Shown: positions 1-12,078 of the stretch, in pieces | Numbering within the stretch: the stretch's first letter is position 1 | Layout: each line of letters starts with the position of its first letter | Origin: Anas platyrhynchos | Taxonomy: Eukaryota; Chordata; Aves; Anseriformes; Anatidae | Assembly (NCBI RefSeq): GCF_047663525.1 | Contig: NC_092605.1 | Location: 7,192,001-7,256,000 of the forward strand | DNA: 64,000 nt | Reading direction: 5' to 3' | Made by a program: the position numbers and the translations under genes | Notes under the pieces: generated by a model | Database searches by the model: none | What the model saw: only the letters and a program-made list of their open reading frames with translations | What the model was told of the DNA's origin: nothing

Positions 1-753
1 TAATTACCAAGGAATTCCAGAGACATCCCTTTTAAGAAATACCATTGTGACTGAACTTCTCATATGGCAAGAAAAACAAAAGGGTACAATTAAATTACAT
101 TAAATTAAAATAAATATTAGAAATGCTATTATATGTGTTTGCCAAAAGCAGTCCAAAGGACCCTGTTTACCTTTAAATCAAAAAGAGAATGTTTTCATTT
201 TAAGATTCATAGAATCTGATTTAAATTTTGGATCATAGCTCTTACATGGGAAAGAAACAAAAACAAACATAAATGGGAAAAGGGGTGCAAACAGATGGAA
301 GGAAAAACTAAAACAGATTAAAAATGGGGAGAGGTAGGAAACCAGTGATTACTTCCAGTACCACATTCCTACTGCAGTAACTCTCAATAATGAACTGCTG
401 CAGAAGCAGCAAGATGCAAACAACTGTGGATATGCAGCAGCTAAGATGTGAGACTCTGTATGAAGAGTAAGGTTCGGCCGACTGTCATGCTTCTTTTCCA
501 ACCTAGTGGAAACTTCATAAACAATGCTCAAAAACATTCCTTCATCAGGATATGAATCAGTGCTAGTAAGCCAGTGTATGAGTCAAAAATTACACAATCA
601 CTCTCAACATTTAGTGAGGCTCAAAATTATTCTGAGCCTTTTATATGTCAGGTGTTTTAGCATCAACATTGATTTCTACCCTGTATTACTTCTGATAAGC
701 GTAGGTTGCTAATCACTTAAGAGACTGGGTCAGCATTTCTCACACCAATCTGA
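1..753. other. FN3K 3' flank / probable 3' UTR
   Basis: Non-coding DNA downstream of the FN3K stop. I found no clear minus-strand AATAAA here, so the poly(A) site may lie outside the window. No other gene is supported. By synteny TBCD is expected further left. Confidence 0.5.
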
Positions 754-1092
754 TTATTTTAGAAGTTTTCTCATTAGATTTAGGGTAGACCCCCTGTATC
801 CTGTCCCAAAATGGTTCCAGTGGTTTATGTAATTAAAGAGCTGATACAATTTATTTCGTTTCTCAAATCCTGGAGCTTTGGGTATTACACTGTGATAGGC
901 AGAGAAAAATGAGCTGCTAAAGCCACCAAACATTCCAGCAATGGCCAGTTCAAACTCTGAATGGCCATAAAAGGAAGCAGGGTCAAAGATAATTGGCCCA
1001 GAGTCATCCTCAGCCACATTTCCTGCCCACATGTCCCCATGCAGGAGGGCAGGAACAATTTCTACATCATGGAACATTTCAGGAATCTTTAT
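754..1092 (-). CDS. FN3K: FN3K coding exon 6 (terminal)
   Basis: Residues 198-309 and a TAA stop at 756-754. Acceptor tttcag|ATAAAG. Carries the catalytic [10 protein letters not shown] motif (D217, N222), the metal-binding [10 protein letters not shown] (D234) and the C-terminal MRKLLK. Confidence 0.95.
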   Translation of the reverse strand: MKIPEMFHDVEIVPALLHGDMWAGNVAEDDSGPIIFDPASFYGHSEFELAIAGMFGGFSSSFFSAYHSVIPKAPGFEKRNKLYQLFNYINHWNHFGTGYRGSTLNLMRKLLK

Positions 1093-4000
1093 CTGAAAGA
1101 GCAAGAACAAACATTCAACAATTAAAGAGCTTTAAACAAAATATTAAATAAACAAATTAGCGTAGTGTATATGAGACTAAGCTGCTCAAATGCTACCTGT
1201 TTTCAGTCTTCATGGAGTAATTTTGAAGTTGATGGCTACATGCATAAATCTAAACTGCAAGCCAGTAATAAGTGTTAGACAGCTTAGCAATTCATTTTAA
1301 TTCATGCTCTATCAACATCTGGAATTAATGTATTGTTTCTAGACATGAACAGTATGGGACATCATAAGACATAAAATAAATGGAGTCAGTGACAAAAGGG
1401 GAAGCAAGAAACATCTGGGAACACGTTTGTGCTGTGCAGCTTGCAGAGGAATACCTTCCTGGTTGTTTCTCACTCACTGCATAGAGTATGACCAGGACCA
1501 GTCTCAGCTGTGAACCTGGACCAATTAAAAAAATCTGCCTAGGCAGCAGAATCTTACCCAGTTTGCAACACCAAGTTCTTAGACAGGATTTAACATATTC
1601 TTATTTGAGGTATTCAAAGAAATTAGTCAGTGCTGACTTGCAGGTTTATTTTCACTATCTATTAAAAAATGGAAGAGCAACATTAATTCTTTTCAGCTGC
1701 GTTGGTAGCCCAGCCATGAAACTAATCTAGTTACAGCTGTTTAATAAAAACTATGTAAATCTGCTATAAAACACATTCAAAATACCACTTGTACATAATT
1801 TCTAACTTTCTAAAAAAATCTTTAAGACATGGTTCATACTTTTAGCTGTGACCAAAGCTCTCTTGCTTCTCTGTCTCCATAATCTTTTTCAATCAAATCC
1901 AATTGTGCCTGGAGTCTGTGACGAATAAAGAAAGAAGGCCAATCACTCTGCCATTCATTCACCTAGAAAATATGATGCAGAAGTTTATAATAAACAATGT
2001 TAACATATGCACAGTCAATATTAATAATCCATATCAAGTTAAGATGCTTGATGCTGACACATTGGCCTAGACAATGTTACTATTAGACATGCTAATTAGA
2101 ATGCTGTTAAACATTTAGTCAATTGCTGAGTTTGAAGTCACGCTCTATTCCATGCCTAGTGGGGCTGTCTTTAACACGAGATAGAAGTTGAGGTTCTGTC
2201 AATTTTCATTCACTTAAATTTTCGTAATGTGCTTTAGAGGTACAGTTTCTGATGAGCCCATTTCAGTTGTTCCATATTATATTCCAAATTCTTTCTGGAA
2301 ATGCAAAAGGATTATTTAATTATTATTGGGTAATGTGTTTCTAATTTGGGAAAAAGCTATACTTCACAAAGTGTATGAAATACAGAACATTCACTCAGTT
2401 AAGCAGCAGAATGAAACTCTATCATGTGCAGAGCCAGCACATAACTGATGTATCTCAGAGACAGTTCCGATGTCTTATGTGATGAAGTCCTCTAAAAACA
2501 GTGGATGTAACCAATTGAAATCCATATAGTACGAGTTTAGAAAACCCAAAACAAAGACATGGTTTGTAAAGGGATACTTATGTTGTTAAGTATCACCATG
2601 TTAAAGAACTACCAAATAATTTCAAATTCTCATCCAATTCGTTCTATCTACTTGCTACGTGCATGGTAGCAAGCTGCACACATTGAAGATCCATCATATT
2701 TGTCTCACCATCAGATCAAAATGAAACTGTGAAAGAACTGTTATCATAAAGCTGCAGGCCAACGAACCAAACCTTTGTATAAGGAATTAACAGAACTCTA
2801 AGAATACATTAGCTTTCACAGACGTGGAACATACCTGTGGTATGTAACCACAGCAAGTGGCTACATGGAATCCAAACTTATCCACATACTGAAACTCAGA
2901 GTGACTGGCTCCTTTACCTAAGAAACATAATAAACACAAGGAAAAATCTTGAGATTTTGTAAAATAAGAATTTTACAAAATCATTATTATTTTGTAAAAT
3001 AAGAATTCTTTGTATGGTTTCCTTTTTTTTTTTTTTTTCCATTTGTATCCTATTCCAATTTTCAAAAAATGATGAAAATCATTTCATGGAAGTCAATAGA
3101 AACTGGATCATGACCCTACACTGCTGAATTATAGTTGTCGTCAAGGAGCAGCAATTATATGTTTGAGTTCATATTTCAGTTTGCATATTTGAGTTCAAAA
3201 ATATAATCCCCTTTAAACATCTTTAAATAGAAATTAATAACTATGACCATATTTTTAAAAGTTAATTGTCTGAACCAACAGTGAAAGAAAAGTCTGTAAG
3301 GTCAAGAAAATTTTAACAGTGATTGTACATGAAGCTAAAAGGTTTAACTAATGCAGAGAAAGACATTAGTCTAAATCTTCAGTTTGACATAAGACATGTT
3401 GAAAGCTATCAAATATTTCATACTAAATTTCAGTAGCAGCATAATTTTACACACAAAACATGCAAAATGAATAATTAAAGATAAGTTAATTTAGTTTTGT
3501 GAAGGATAAAAGTACTTCATATTTAAAATTTGCAATAATGACTCCTGTATATGATCTCCACATTTGAGAAGTGTGGGATAGGGACAGGAAGTATCTCTCA
3601 TGAAACAGTGCCCCATTATTGACTGGAACCAAATTATAATAAAGCAATATTATACCACAGGCAAATTAATTGTTTCATTTTTTGTTTTAGTACATTATAT
3701 TTATACTCTACCAACTGTGTTTCCGTCCTTTCTCAATTTGTCTCTGAGTGACTGGTTATAAAGATGAAGCTCTGCTATCTGCTTTCCAAGCTTTGAAGAG
3801 TATCTATAGAAACAAAGAACAAAACAAAACTGAAAAAAGTTCAATTCAGAATGACCAATACTAGCATAGTATGGTTGAAAGTTCTAAATTTGCCAGAAAT
3901 AATCAACTTCACAAGTACATAATAGGGAGCAAATGGCTTGACGGTGACTCTGATTATATAACATAATAAAAATGAATATAAATCAATGTTCTTGCAATAA

Positions 4001-6350
4001 AAAGTAAACAAAACACAAGGCTGCATAAAGAAGAGCATAGAGTGCAAGCCATCAAGTAATCCGCCTTGTCAGTTCCACATAAAAAAAGAAGAGAACAGAA
4101 CACGGTATCTACTCTGGGGTCTTACACAGATCATTTAGACAGCAATAAGGATGGCAAATTAAAAAAAAAAAGTCACAAGCAAGGATTGAATTGAGGTTGC
4201 TTACTGTAGAAGAAAAAATGAACAAAAAGCGGTTAAAATACTGCACAGGTAGTTAAACAGGAGCTGCATGAAAGGAAACAAATTGCTTCTCCATGCCCAG
4301 AACGTGTAGAAAAGACATAACGGGTTTAAAATTTCAGCAAGGACAACTGAGGTTAGCCATTAGAATTTTTTTTCTAGGAATAAGTGGGATGGATTGGAAT
4401 GGACTGAGGAGGCTGTGGAATTACTGTTGTCCTTCCAGTAAAAACAGGTTGTTTTGATAAACAATTGCCAGACGAGACGTAGGTATTATTATGTTCCCTT
4501 AGAGCAGTGGAACAAGGGTAAGATTCTTGAAAGCCTAATTCTATGTTGGGTGGGTGACTAATAAAGTGGAATTAATACATTTTCTACCTCACCGGGGAAA
4601 GAAGGACTATACTCAGCCATTCTCACATTCACCTCAATAGCACTGCAGCACATGCAGATAAACTGGTCAACCAGGCAGCATACATGCTGCTAGAGTGGCA
4701 AAGTGTGCCATTTCTGCTCCAGGCAGAGAGCCAGGGAAGAGCAAAGCATTGGGCAGGAGTACACACACATAAATATATATATTTTTTTATGTATATGTGT
4801 ATATAAAATATATGTATATATAATTATATATATACAGAGATATAAAATATGTATATGTGCACAGAAATATGGATCTTAACAGATAACATGCTGTATCTCT
4901 GAGAATAATGAGGTCCTTCTTGGGAAGATTTCTGACCAAGTGTAAGAAAAATATCCCAAAGACACAGTAAAGAGAACAAGATGTAAAAACATACTTGTTG
5001 AGATGCTTCATCTTTAGGTACTCCATGACAAACATTGCTCCTCCTCCGGGAAGGTCAATTACTTTAATAGGCTGAGGCACTCTCACAATATTGGTTTTCT
5101 GAATTGATTCCAAACTTGCCATTTCCCCTTCAAACATTTTTCTAGCCTGTTAAGGAATAAGAATACCCCAAGGCTAAACTACAGACATCTGGAACAAGTA
5201 ATTTGGAAAAAAACAGCACTGTTTAAAAAGACTTAATTAGTTTTGTTAAACGAATGTAGCTTTCATTTGTTGGGGAGACTCAAGTACCTTAATTCAAATA
5301 TTATTTTTATATTTCAAAACTTGCTCCAGGGTAGTGGGATATGTAATATTTCACCTGGAACTCCTAGTTGCTTATGGAGTTCAATTACTCAGGTGTTAGA
5401 AGATCTCTAAGGATAAAAACCAAGACCTCCTCCTTCAAAATTACATGTGACCACTACTAAATGAAGGAAAAGTCTGAATCCTTAAGATGGTTCTCCTCTC
5501 CATGCAGGTCAATGGCCAGCAGACAGAGGTAAAAGTACAGAAACTAAGCCTGTACTCAGCATTTCTGAAGTGAAAATTCTGTTCTTCACAGCAGTTTCAT
5601 TTTTTTAATAAAGCAAAATTTTGATCTCCTGTGTGCAAGAGACAATTGAGTGATGTATTCATTTAGTAATAGAAAAGCCAAGAGCTTGGCCTGAAAAGTT
5701 GCAAGAATCTTACTGCTAGAAACCCAAAAGACAAGGAGGAAGTTTGAAACCTCTAGCTTAAAATAAATAAACAAAACAAAACAAAACAAAAACACAGAGT
5801 TTTAGCACTGGCACCCTTTGTTTCCTCCCTCACTACCACTATTCTCTTCTCACAAATGAAAGATGAAGAGGAAAGCAGTGAATGCAAATTCAGCTTTAGG
5901 CTTTTCCAGACCAAGTAGTACAATAACAGCTCTGTTTTCAGCCCCTTGTTTACATATAGCAAGGCTAAGTCCTGTTTTTGAGGGTTATCATATAGCGTTA
6001 CACCTAATTTTGCATTAACCAAACCCACCAGGTTGATATTTGATGTAAAATAAACTACAGCTTTTAAAAGAAAACTGAAAGAAAAGCTGAAATAATTACA
6101 AGTAAGCCAGAAAACACAGAACTCAAAATCATCAACAATCATCCACATTGAAAAGAAAAAACTCTCGACATGCAATAATATTAACAGTTAAGTATCTGCT
6201 AGCATTAACCTGAGGCTTATGGTTGATTTTAACAAATACTCTTCCACTGTCTGTTTCATAAGCTTGGCCTTGGCTAATGTATCCTCCTCCCGAGCTCCCA
6301 AAGGCTTTCAGAACTGAAGTTTTCAATTCTCTTCTCAGGATCTCTTCCAT
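754..6350 (-). CDS. FN3K: Fructosamine-3-kinase (FN3K), 6 coding exons, complete
   Basis: ATP-dependent kinase that phosphorylates the C3 hydroxyl of fructosamines on glycated proteins, making them unstable (deglycation, cytosol). Exons on the minus strand: 6350-6210, 5146-4995, 3803-3712, 2917-2835, 1962-1840, 1092-754. All have AG/GT borders and join in frame to 930 nt, 309 residues, the usual family length. Seen: glycine-rich P-loop near residues 18-30, ATP lysine K41, HGD catalytic motif with D217 and N222, and D234 of the DFG-like site. FN3K rather than FN3KRP is chosen from the [13 protein letters not shown] stretch and the C-terminal MRKLLK. The start at 6350 gives the same 47-residue first exon as the neighbouring paralogue; an in-frame ATG at 6392 would add 14 residues. 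Odd: residue 24 is Tyr instead of the family's P-loop Cys. Introns show AT-rich simple repeats but no other gene. Confidence 0.93.
1840..1962 (-). CDS. FN3K: FN3K coding exon 5
   Basis: Residues 157-197. Acceptor ttctag|GTGAAT, donor CTAAAA|gtatga. Encodes VNEWQSDW and the FN3K-type [19 protein letters not shown]. Confidence 0.93.
2835..2917 (-). CDS. FN3K: FN3K coding exon 4
   Basis: Residues 129-156. Acceptor cttag|GTAAAG, donor CCACAG|gtatgt. Encodes [14 protein letters not shown], a family signature. It is too short to stand out as an open frame and was found by homology and splice sites. Confidence 0.93.
3712..3803 (-). CDS. FN3K: FN3K coding exon 3
   Basis: Residues 98-129. Acceptor ctatag|ATACTC, donor CAGTTG|gtagag. 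Encodes [15 protein letters not shown], the family's conserved helical segment. Confidence 0.93.
4762..4866. repeat. AT-rich (TA/TG) simple repeat
   Basis: About 100 bp of alternating TA, TG and TATA in FN3K intron 2, a degenerate dinucleotide microsatellite roughly 130 bp from the exon 2 donor. Confidence 0.8.
4995..5146 (-). CDS. FN3K: FN3K coding exon 2
   Basis: Residues 48-98 (last codon split). Acceptor aacag|GCTAGA, donor CAACAA|gtatgt. It contains [10 protein letters not shown] and the hinge-side segment FVMEYLKM typical of this kinase fold. Confidence 0.94.
6210..6350 (-). CDS. FN3K: FN3K coding exon 1
   Basis: Encodes residues 1-47, starting [10 protein letters not shown], with the glycine-rich loop and the ATP-binding K41. 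The donor is CTCAG|gttaat. The P-loop reads GGGYIS, with Tyr at the usual Cys position. Confidence 0.93.
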
Positions 6351-7640
6351 GGTAATTTCCAGGCTGCTGCAGCTGCCTTCTGCTAACTGCACTGCAAAAC
6401 AAGATTAAAGGTCTGGGTCCTTCTCTCTCTGTCACTCTGCTGTGAGGTAGAAAGGGCCACCCACCAAATAAATAATAATAACAAAATAGCACCTCCCAAG
6501 TAAATCCAGAGATAATGTTTCAAAATGCTTAGTTTCACATTGGCTTTTACAGCTAGACAATAAACAAATATTTGTGAGAATAAGACTGAGAGGCGTGTCC
6601 TGGGTCCTTTCTCAACTGTGCTGAGAGCTGCTGGTATTTGTAGTTTGAAGCCGTTTTTCTTTTTTAAGCTCTGCGTTTGCTTTGGCAAAGAGGTAATTTT
6701 GCAACCAATCCACTAGAGGGAGACCAAATGCAACAATACAAACCCTGCACATTTGTTGCGCTATTGCGGTTCTTTAAGGTATGAAAAACAAAGTTGCAGT
6801 CCGTCAGGATGCAATTAGAACATGCTGATGACTGTAAGGCAGCCAACACAAATATAGGGAGAGTATTTTAGTATTTTATTTTTTCTCTGCTTGTAGTTGC
6901 ATGGCATAGAAAAAAAATTCTGTTGTTATCACTAAGATGTTTAGAACGCTTCTGTCTCAGGACACAACGCACTCCGGCAAGAAACAAGAGCTTTTTACTT
7001 TCTGAAAGTTTCCTCAAATCAGTGAGATACTAAGGTGATCATTTCTGGACATTATCAAGTGAAAATTCATAGTAAAATTCAAACTGGTAAATTAATTTGG
7101 GACAGTTACTTTTCCTATGTGCTTCTTCTGATTTCATGTCATTTTTAAGAAGTAATTTCTCCTTTTAGTCTCACTTCATATTCTGTAATACCCAGAAAGA
7201 TGCCTTGGTTGTGCTTGAGTTAATCATTTAACACTGACAAAGGGCACAGACACCCTCAGTACAACATCTCGTAACCCAAACCCTACAGTATTTTTTTAAA
7301 TAATTCATGGATAAGATAATGCCCATGGCTACGCAGCTATGAGTGAATCTTAGCATGTCACAGTCTGGCAGTTCTTGTTCCTACTTGAAGCACGTATGCC
7401 TACCATCCCTGCAGGGACTTGTTCTATCGTTACCACTGACTTACTGCATTTCTCTCTTTCCGCTACTACTTGTTTGAATTTGTTTGTATAAGCTACTTGG
7501 GTCAGACAAAGAAGGAATGATTACTGGACAAACACTGGTTTCATTTAGGTGGGCTTCTCACTACACTCACAAATGGTTATAACCCTACCTAGAGCAGAAG
7601 ATGGGTATAGTAAATTATTTCTCAAGCAAAACTAGAGCAT
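6351..7640. other. FN3K upstream region without CpG island
   Basis: Upstream of the FN3K start the DNA is AT-leaning with few CpGs, unlike the CpG-rich starts of the other three genes. No obvious TATA box or initiator could be assigned. Apart from the CTCF-like motif nothing was recognised. Confidence 0.5.
6710..6722 (+). promoter_or_regulatory. Possible CTCF core motif
   Basis: The sequence CCACTAGAGGGAG resembles the CTCF core consensus and lies about 360 bp upstream of the FN3K start codon. One short motif match cannot establish binding. Confidence 0.3.
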
Positions 7641-7654
7641 AGCTCATTGTGGTA

Positions 7655-8335
7655 CACAGAGCAGCTCTCAGGGGGCCCTGGGAGGTCCCTAGTAAAACCT
7701 GGAGTACAATGGACAGCTCTGAAAGGTCTCCAATGGATGTTAGAGCACACCTGGGGGAACTGGGAGGCTTTCAGGGTGTGCCAGACCACAGAGGGAGGCC
7801 CTGGAAGACTCTAGCACGCGCTAGGAGGCCATGGGATGCCTACAGGGGATACTAAAGGGTACTGGGGTCCCTTGAAGGTCTCTAGAGTACTCCGGGAAGT
7901 TTCTAGGGAGTGCTAGAGCTCACTGGAAAACCCTGTGAATTTTCCTAGGGGTACTAGCTTACACTGGAAGGTCCTGAGAGCCTCTGGGGCACACTGGGAG
8001 GCCTCTAGTGCTCTCTAGAGTGCACTGGGGGTCCGTGGAAGGCCTCAAGTATCCTAAACTATCAGGCTGGGGGGTGCTGTGAGGCATGTGCAAGTCATAG
8101 AGTGCACTGGGAGGCATCCAGGGGACACTAGATTGCACTGGAGGGCCATGGGAGGCCTCAGGGCTGCACTGAGAGGCCTCTAGAGCATCCTAGAGGACAC
8201 TAGGGGTGACTGTGAGACTCTCAGGGGGAGCTAAAGAACAGTGGGAAGCCCTGGTAGACATGCAGATGCTCTAGAGCAGACTGGAGATTCATGGAAGGCA
8301 TGTACTGAGCACTGGAAGGTGTTTAGGTCCTCAAA
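7655..8335. repeat. Degenerate minisatellite
   Basis: About 0.7 kb of imperfect tandem copies built on GCACTGGGAGGCCTCTAG-like words. Variants such as actgggaggct, cactggaaggtc, tgcactgggaggcat and tgcactgagaggcc recur throughout. Copy length is irregular, apparently about 30-50 bp. It lies between FN3KRP and FN3K. It is open in places but shows no protein family. Confidence 0.8.
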
Positions 8336-9320
8336 GTTACGGACTGACTACAAAGAAACTTTTCTACCATCCACATTTATGTGAGCAGAACGCTGTTTAT
8401 AGATTAAGAGCACAAGCTGGAAAAATGCAGCTCATGACTGGAGTCAGAAACATCAATTGAGTATGCAGAAAAGTACTCAAAAGTGGTGAGAAGCCACGTT
8501 CCAGGTTACCTTAGCTGTACCTTTCCATCATATGTTTAAAATAAGTATTGACTCTTCTAGCAATCCTTCTATGAAGTCCAGCTGTAATATTTTATACCAT
8601 TCACATCACTCACATACTAGCTGTCAAATAGATTACCAACAAAAGAGATACAGAAAGTGATGTTGGGGTGAGGTAGAGACAAAGTTAAATCACAGTAAAC
8701 ATGTGCACTGACACCCAAAGCAACTTGATTATGGTCATGATCTTGAGCAGTTTGAGGCAGTTAGATCATATGACTAGATAGTGAAAATGCAAAGTAATTT
8801 GGATTTCAGGATATACGATGCCCTAAAGAGTGCCCTACCTTTAGGCCAATGGTCTCCAACTGCTGAAAAGAAGGAATCATGCTGTAGGTAGCAACTGAGC
8901 ACCTGGGGAAAGGAGTGAAGTACTTGGGCAACAAAATAGACAAGGAGCAAATAACTTTTTTTTTTTCTTCACATTCTCCAATTTACATGTTAAGAAGGGG
9001 GGAAGGGGAGAACAAGGACAGTGAGTGTTCATCCACAATGTTACTACTGAAGCCCAAATTTTTGCAGTCCAGTCCACTACAGATCTTTTCTACAATTTCC
9101 AGTGAAGATGTCAATAGGTGTCTCTAACACCTCTCTGACCATTCTGACGTTCTACTTTTGTTTAAACCAGGAAGAGGACTCGTTTAATACAAATATATTG
9201 CATCACATACAGAGACTAGCCAAGAGATAGGCCAGATTTCTGTTTGCTTCCATTCTGGATCAATATTTAACTAGGTGAATTGCCTAGTTTCCTAACATTC
9301 CTGTTAATGCTGTTTAATAG
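8336..9320. other. Intergenic DNA between FN3KRP and FN3K
   Basis: Nothing recognisable apart from short homopolymer runs. Open frames here are short and lack any family signature. Confidence 0.5.
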
Positions 9321-9485
9321 AATCCAATTCCACCCCCCTGCCATGGGTAGGGACACCTCCCACCAGCCCAGGTTGCTCAGAGCCGCATCCACTCTGGCCT
9401 TGGGCACTTCCAGGGATGGGACATCCTCAGCCTCTCTGGGAAACCTGTTCCAGTGCCTCACCAGCCTCATGGCAAAAAAAATCTT
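9321..9485 (-). mobile_element. CR1 LINE fragment (3' region)
   Basis: The plus strand reads ccacccccctgccatggg, gggacacctcccacc and aacctgttccagtgcctcac. This is the reverse complement of the well-known CR1 3' region, so the element lies on the minus strand. It is 5'-truncated, as usual for CR1, and has no coding capacity. Confidence 0.85.
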
Positions 9486-10900
9486 GTCAAGAAGAGTTCC
9501 CAGTCAAGCAGCTTCGAACATCATTTCAAACATGAAGTATAACAGTTCAGAAGTGTTCCAGATGGGCTAGAGGGACCAGTCTGAAAACATCCAGCAGACC
9601 TCCACGAACCCTGGCTGCACAGCCCATTCAGCACCACGGCCAGGGCCTGCAGGAAGACACCGACTGCATCAACCGCATCACAAGGGAGCTGGGAACCGGT
9701 AAGGGGCTGCAGAGGACTCAGTGCCTGGGTGCTGCTGGGCTCTAGGCTTGAGAGCTCTCCTCAGGATCATGCTGTAGTGGGGTTTGTAATTGTTTACTTG
9801 CCCTACTCTTCTTGTTTTGTTCTCCTTCTAACATCTGTTTTCTGATATACCTCAGGTTGTACAGAAGACAGATATTCCCATGCATGCCAAGGAAAAGATT
9901 ACGTACTTCTCCACTGGGAGAAGAGCATGTAAAGAATCACAGGAAAACAAAGCAGCTATACAGGACTGTGTAAGCCAAGAACTAGGAAAGACTTCCCATC
10001 ATAAAAACCTCTCTTCTTTTGATAGAAGTTACAGTTGCTCAGTGAAGAACTATCAAAGGACAAATTATTCAGAGCTCCTTTAATCCTGTAGATATGATTT
10101 TCAATACAATTGCACAGGCTGTAGCTCAGTATACAATATTACCCATCCCTTGGGAAATTCCAGTGAATTCTTTGAGATTTCATTGAAGAGTGCGTTGAAA
10201 ATAATTATTTTTTAAAATAACAATAATAATAAAAAATAATTGTGATTCTGGTGTGCCTTAACTACCAGACGTGATCCATCTCGTGAAGAGACTTAAGTTA
10301 TAATACACTCTCAAGATGTTTCTACAATACATAAGTATACATACACTGCATGTTAAAAAAAATAAAAAATGAGTGGTTCTTTTATCCTTTTTCCTTGCCC
10401 AAATAAGAATGGAAAGGGAGCAAAATTATGACACAGAACTAGGAAATATGAAATGAGAATATGGGTAAAAGGAAACATGGCTTGCCACATTCAGAATGCG
10501 TGGAGGGAGCCAAGAAGAAGGAATAGATTAGAAGGAAAAGCAGGCTACAGCCTGCTTTAAACTAGAGAGAATACGATAATTAACAAAGGCATGCCTGGAA
10601 CACAAAGAACAACAAAATAACCAAAGAGAATTGTAAGAATGGAAAAGAGCTATACAATACATAATTTTAAAAAGTTACCTTATAGAACTGCAGCGGTTTC
10701 TTCTTTAGGGTTCACTAGCAGCCTGCTTTCAGAAGAAAAGATCTCATCCTCTTCTTCATCTTCTAATTAAACTGCTGCGTATTAGAACTCAAAACTAAGG
10801 CATCCACAGTATAACTTGCTATTACGTCCCATTTGCATTCCTCCTCACACACCTATCATTTTTAGTTGTTGCACAAAACAGATTAAAAAAAAAAAGATTA
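9486..10900. other. Intergenic DNA with an unassigned GC-richer segment
   Basis: Bases 9590-9750 are GC-richer than their surroundings and have an open plus-strand frame ending with TAG at 9743-9745. I do not recognise the peptide. The remainder is AT-rich with an AAT-rich simple tract near 10200-10240. Confidence 0.4.
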
Positions 10901-10914
10901 GCCTACTATCCCTA

Positions 10915-11052
10915 AAACCATGCCCCTAAGTACCACATCTACCCTTTCCTTAAACACCCCCAGGGACAGTGACTCCACTACTCCCCTGGGCAACCTGTTC
11001 CAATGCCTGACCACTACTTCTGATAAGAATTTTTTTCCTAATATCCAACCTA
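10915..11052 (-). mobile_element. CR1 LINE fragment
   Basis: Plus-strand matches include taccacatctaccctttcct, cccagggacagtgactccac and gggcaacctgttccaatgcc, followed by tcctaatatccaacct. All are reverse-strand CR1 3' region. It is more diverged than the copy at 9.3 kb. Confidence 0.85.
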
Positions 11053-11828
11053 TGAAGACATGGAAATGATCTGTTAAGGGATCTAACCAGAGGGACTGCT
11101 GAGTACATTTCCTCAGCTAGTTTCACTAAGCTGTGCTAAATTTGTGTGAAAGGTGTAAGGATATGGACACAGACAGAACATTTCAACAACAGCACCCATA
11201 GTTGGCAAAAACACACAAAGTTTGAAGTCACAGTATCATTCAATCCTATCTGCATGTTGTATGTTCTCTCCAATGACACACTGCTTCTGATCAAAATCTA
11301 TGACTGTGGTCCTATCAGCCGCTTTGACCATAACTGTCTAACAGGCTAGGGACTTTTAACAGGCCAGAACAAGTAGCTCCCCAAGAATGAAAGCAAGCCA
11401 TGAAGTTTTAATTCAGAAAACAGAGACAACAATGATCAATGGAGAAACTTTTTATTTAAGCCACAAGATAAAAGTGATTCTACTGAGCAGAGCTTTAAAA
11501 CTCTTCAAAGCAAAAGTTAAACAGCCAGTGAGAAAAGGGATAGAACTAAGGAAAAGTTGTATCAAGTGATTGTCTTCTCTACAATTGCTTCATATTCTTA
11601 CAAACAACAGCAACTAGAAAACCCTCAAATCTGTCAGTATATCCTGTAAAAATCATTTTTAATTAAGTCATTCTCAAACATTCAAAATTCACGTTAGGCA
11701 TCATGCATTTCTCTCACCTAGCTGGCACGGCTGCACTGCAGTATCATTACCAGCCTATATCAAAAACAAAAGTTAGAATTTTAGTATTATTTTGCAAGTA
11801 CAATAAATAGCTAGTCTGCAAAGCTATT

Positions 11829-11860
11829 GTTACAGAATTACAGAATTTCTGGTAATGGTG
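11829..11860 (-). mobile_element. Possible CR1 terminal remnant
   Basis: The short run acagaattacagaatttctgg resembles the reverse complement of the CR1 3' terminus. It is too short to be certain. Confidence 0.3.
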
Positions 11861-12071
11861 GAGAGCTGCTGTTCTGTGAGTTACATTTTAACTCCTTTTG
11901 GTTTCATGTCTCTTATCCTAAGAGCTAGAAAGTGCACTTAGTGGGGAATGAAAAACAGTAAATTATCTTACAGCATCTGTAGTCTAGATTACAGAAAATT
12001 TATGTGAAGACCATACCATGCTCAGATGGCATTGTCCTGTCGGCAACGACAGCAATCAAAAAGTGCATCTT

Positions 12072-12078
12072 TTTATTA
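12072..12078 (-). terminator. FN3KRP: Candidate FN3KRP poly(A) signal
   Basis: The plus strand tttatt (AATAAA on the minus strand) here is the first such hexamer seen below the FN3KRP stop. It would give a 3' UTR of about 0.9 kb. This rests on a motif only. Confidence 0.35.

Noticed and set aside
754-6350. FN3K as a decayed pseudogene, given the Tyr24 change
   Set aside because: All six exons are intact, frames and splice sites join cleanly, and the catalytic residues are present.
6351-6392. FN3K starting at the upstream in-frame ATG (14 extra residues)
   Set aside because: The downstream ATG gives a first exon of exactly the same length as FN3KRP and the family N-terminus. The extension has no family support.
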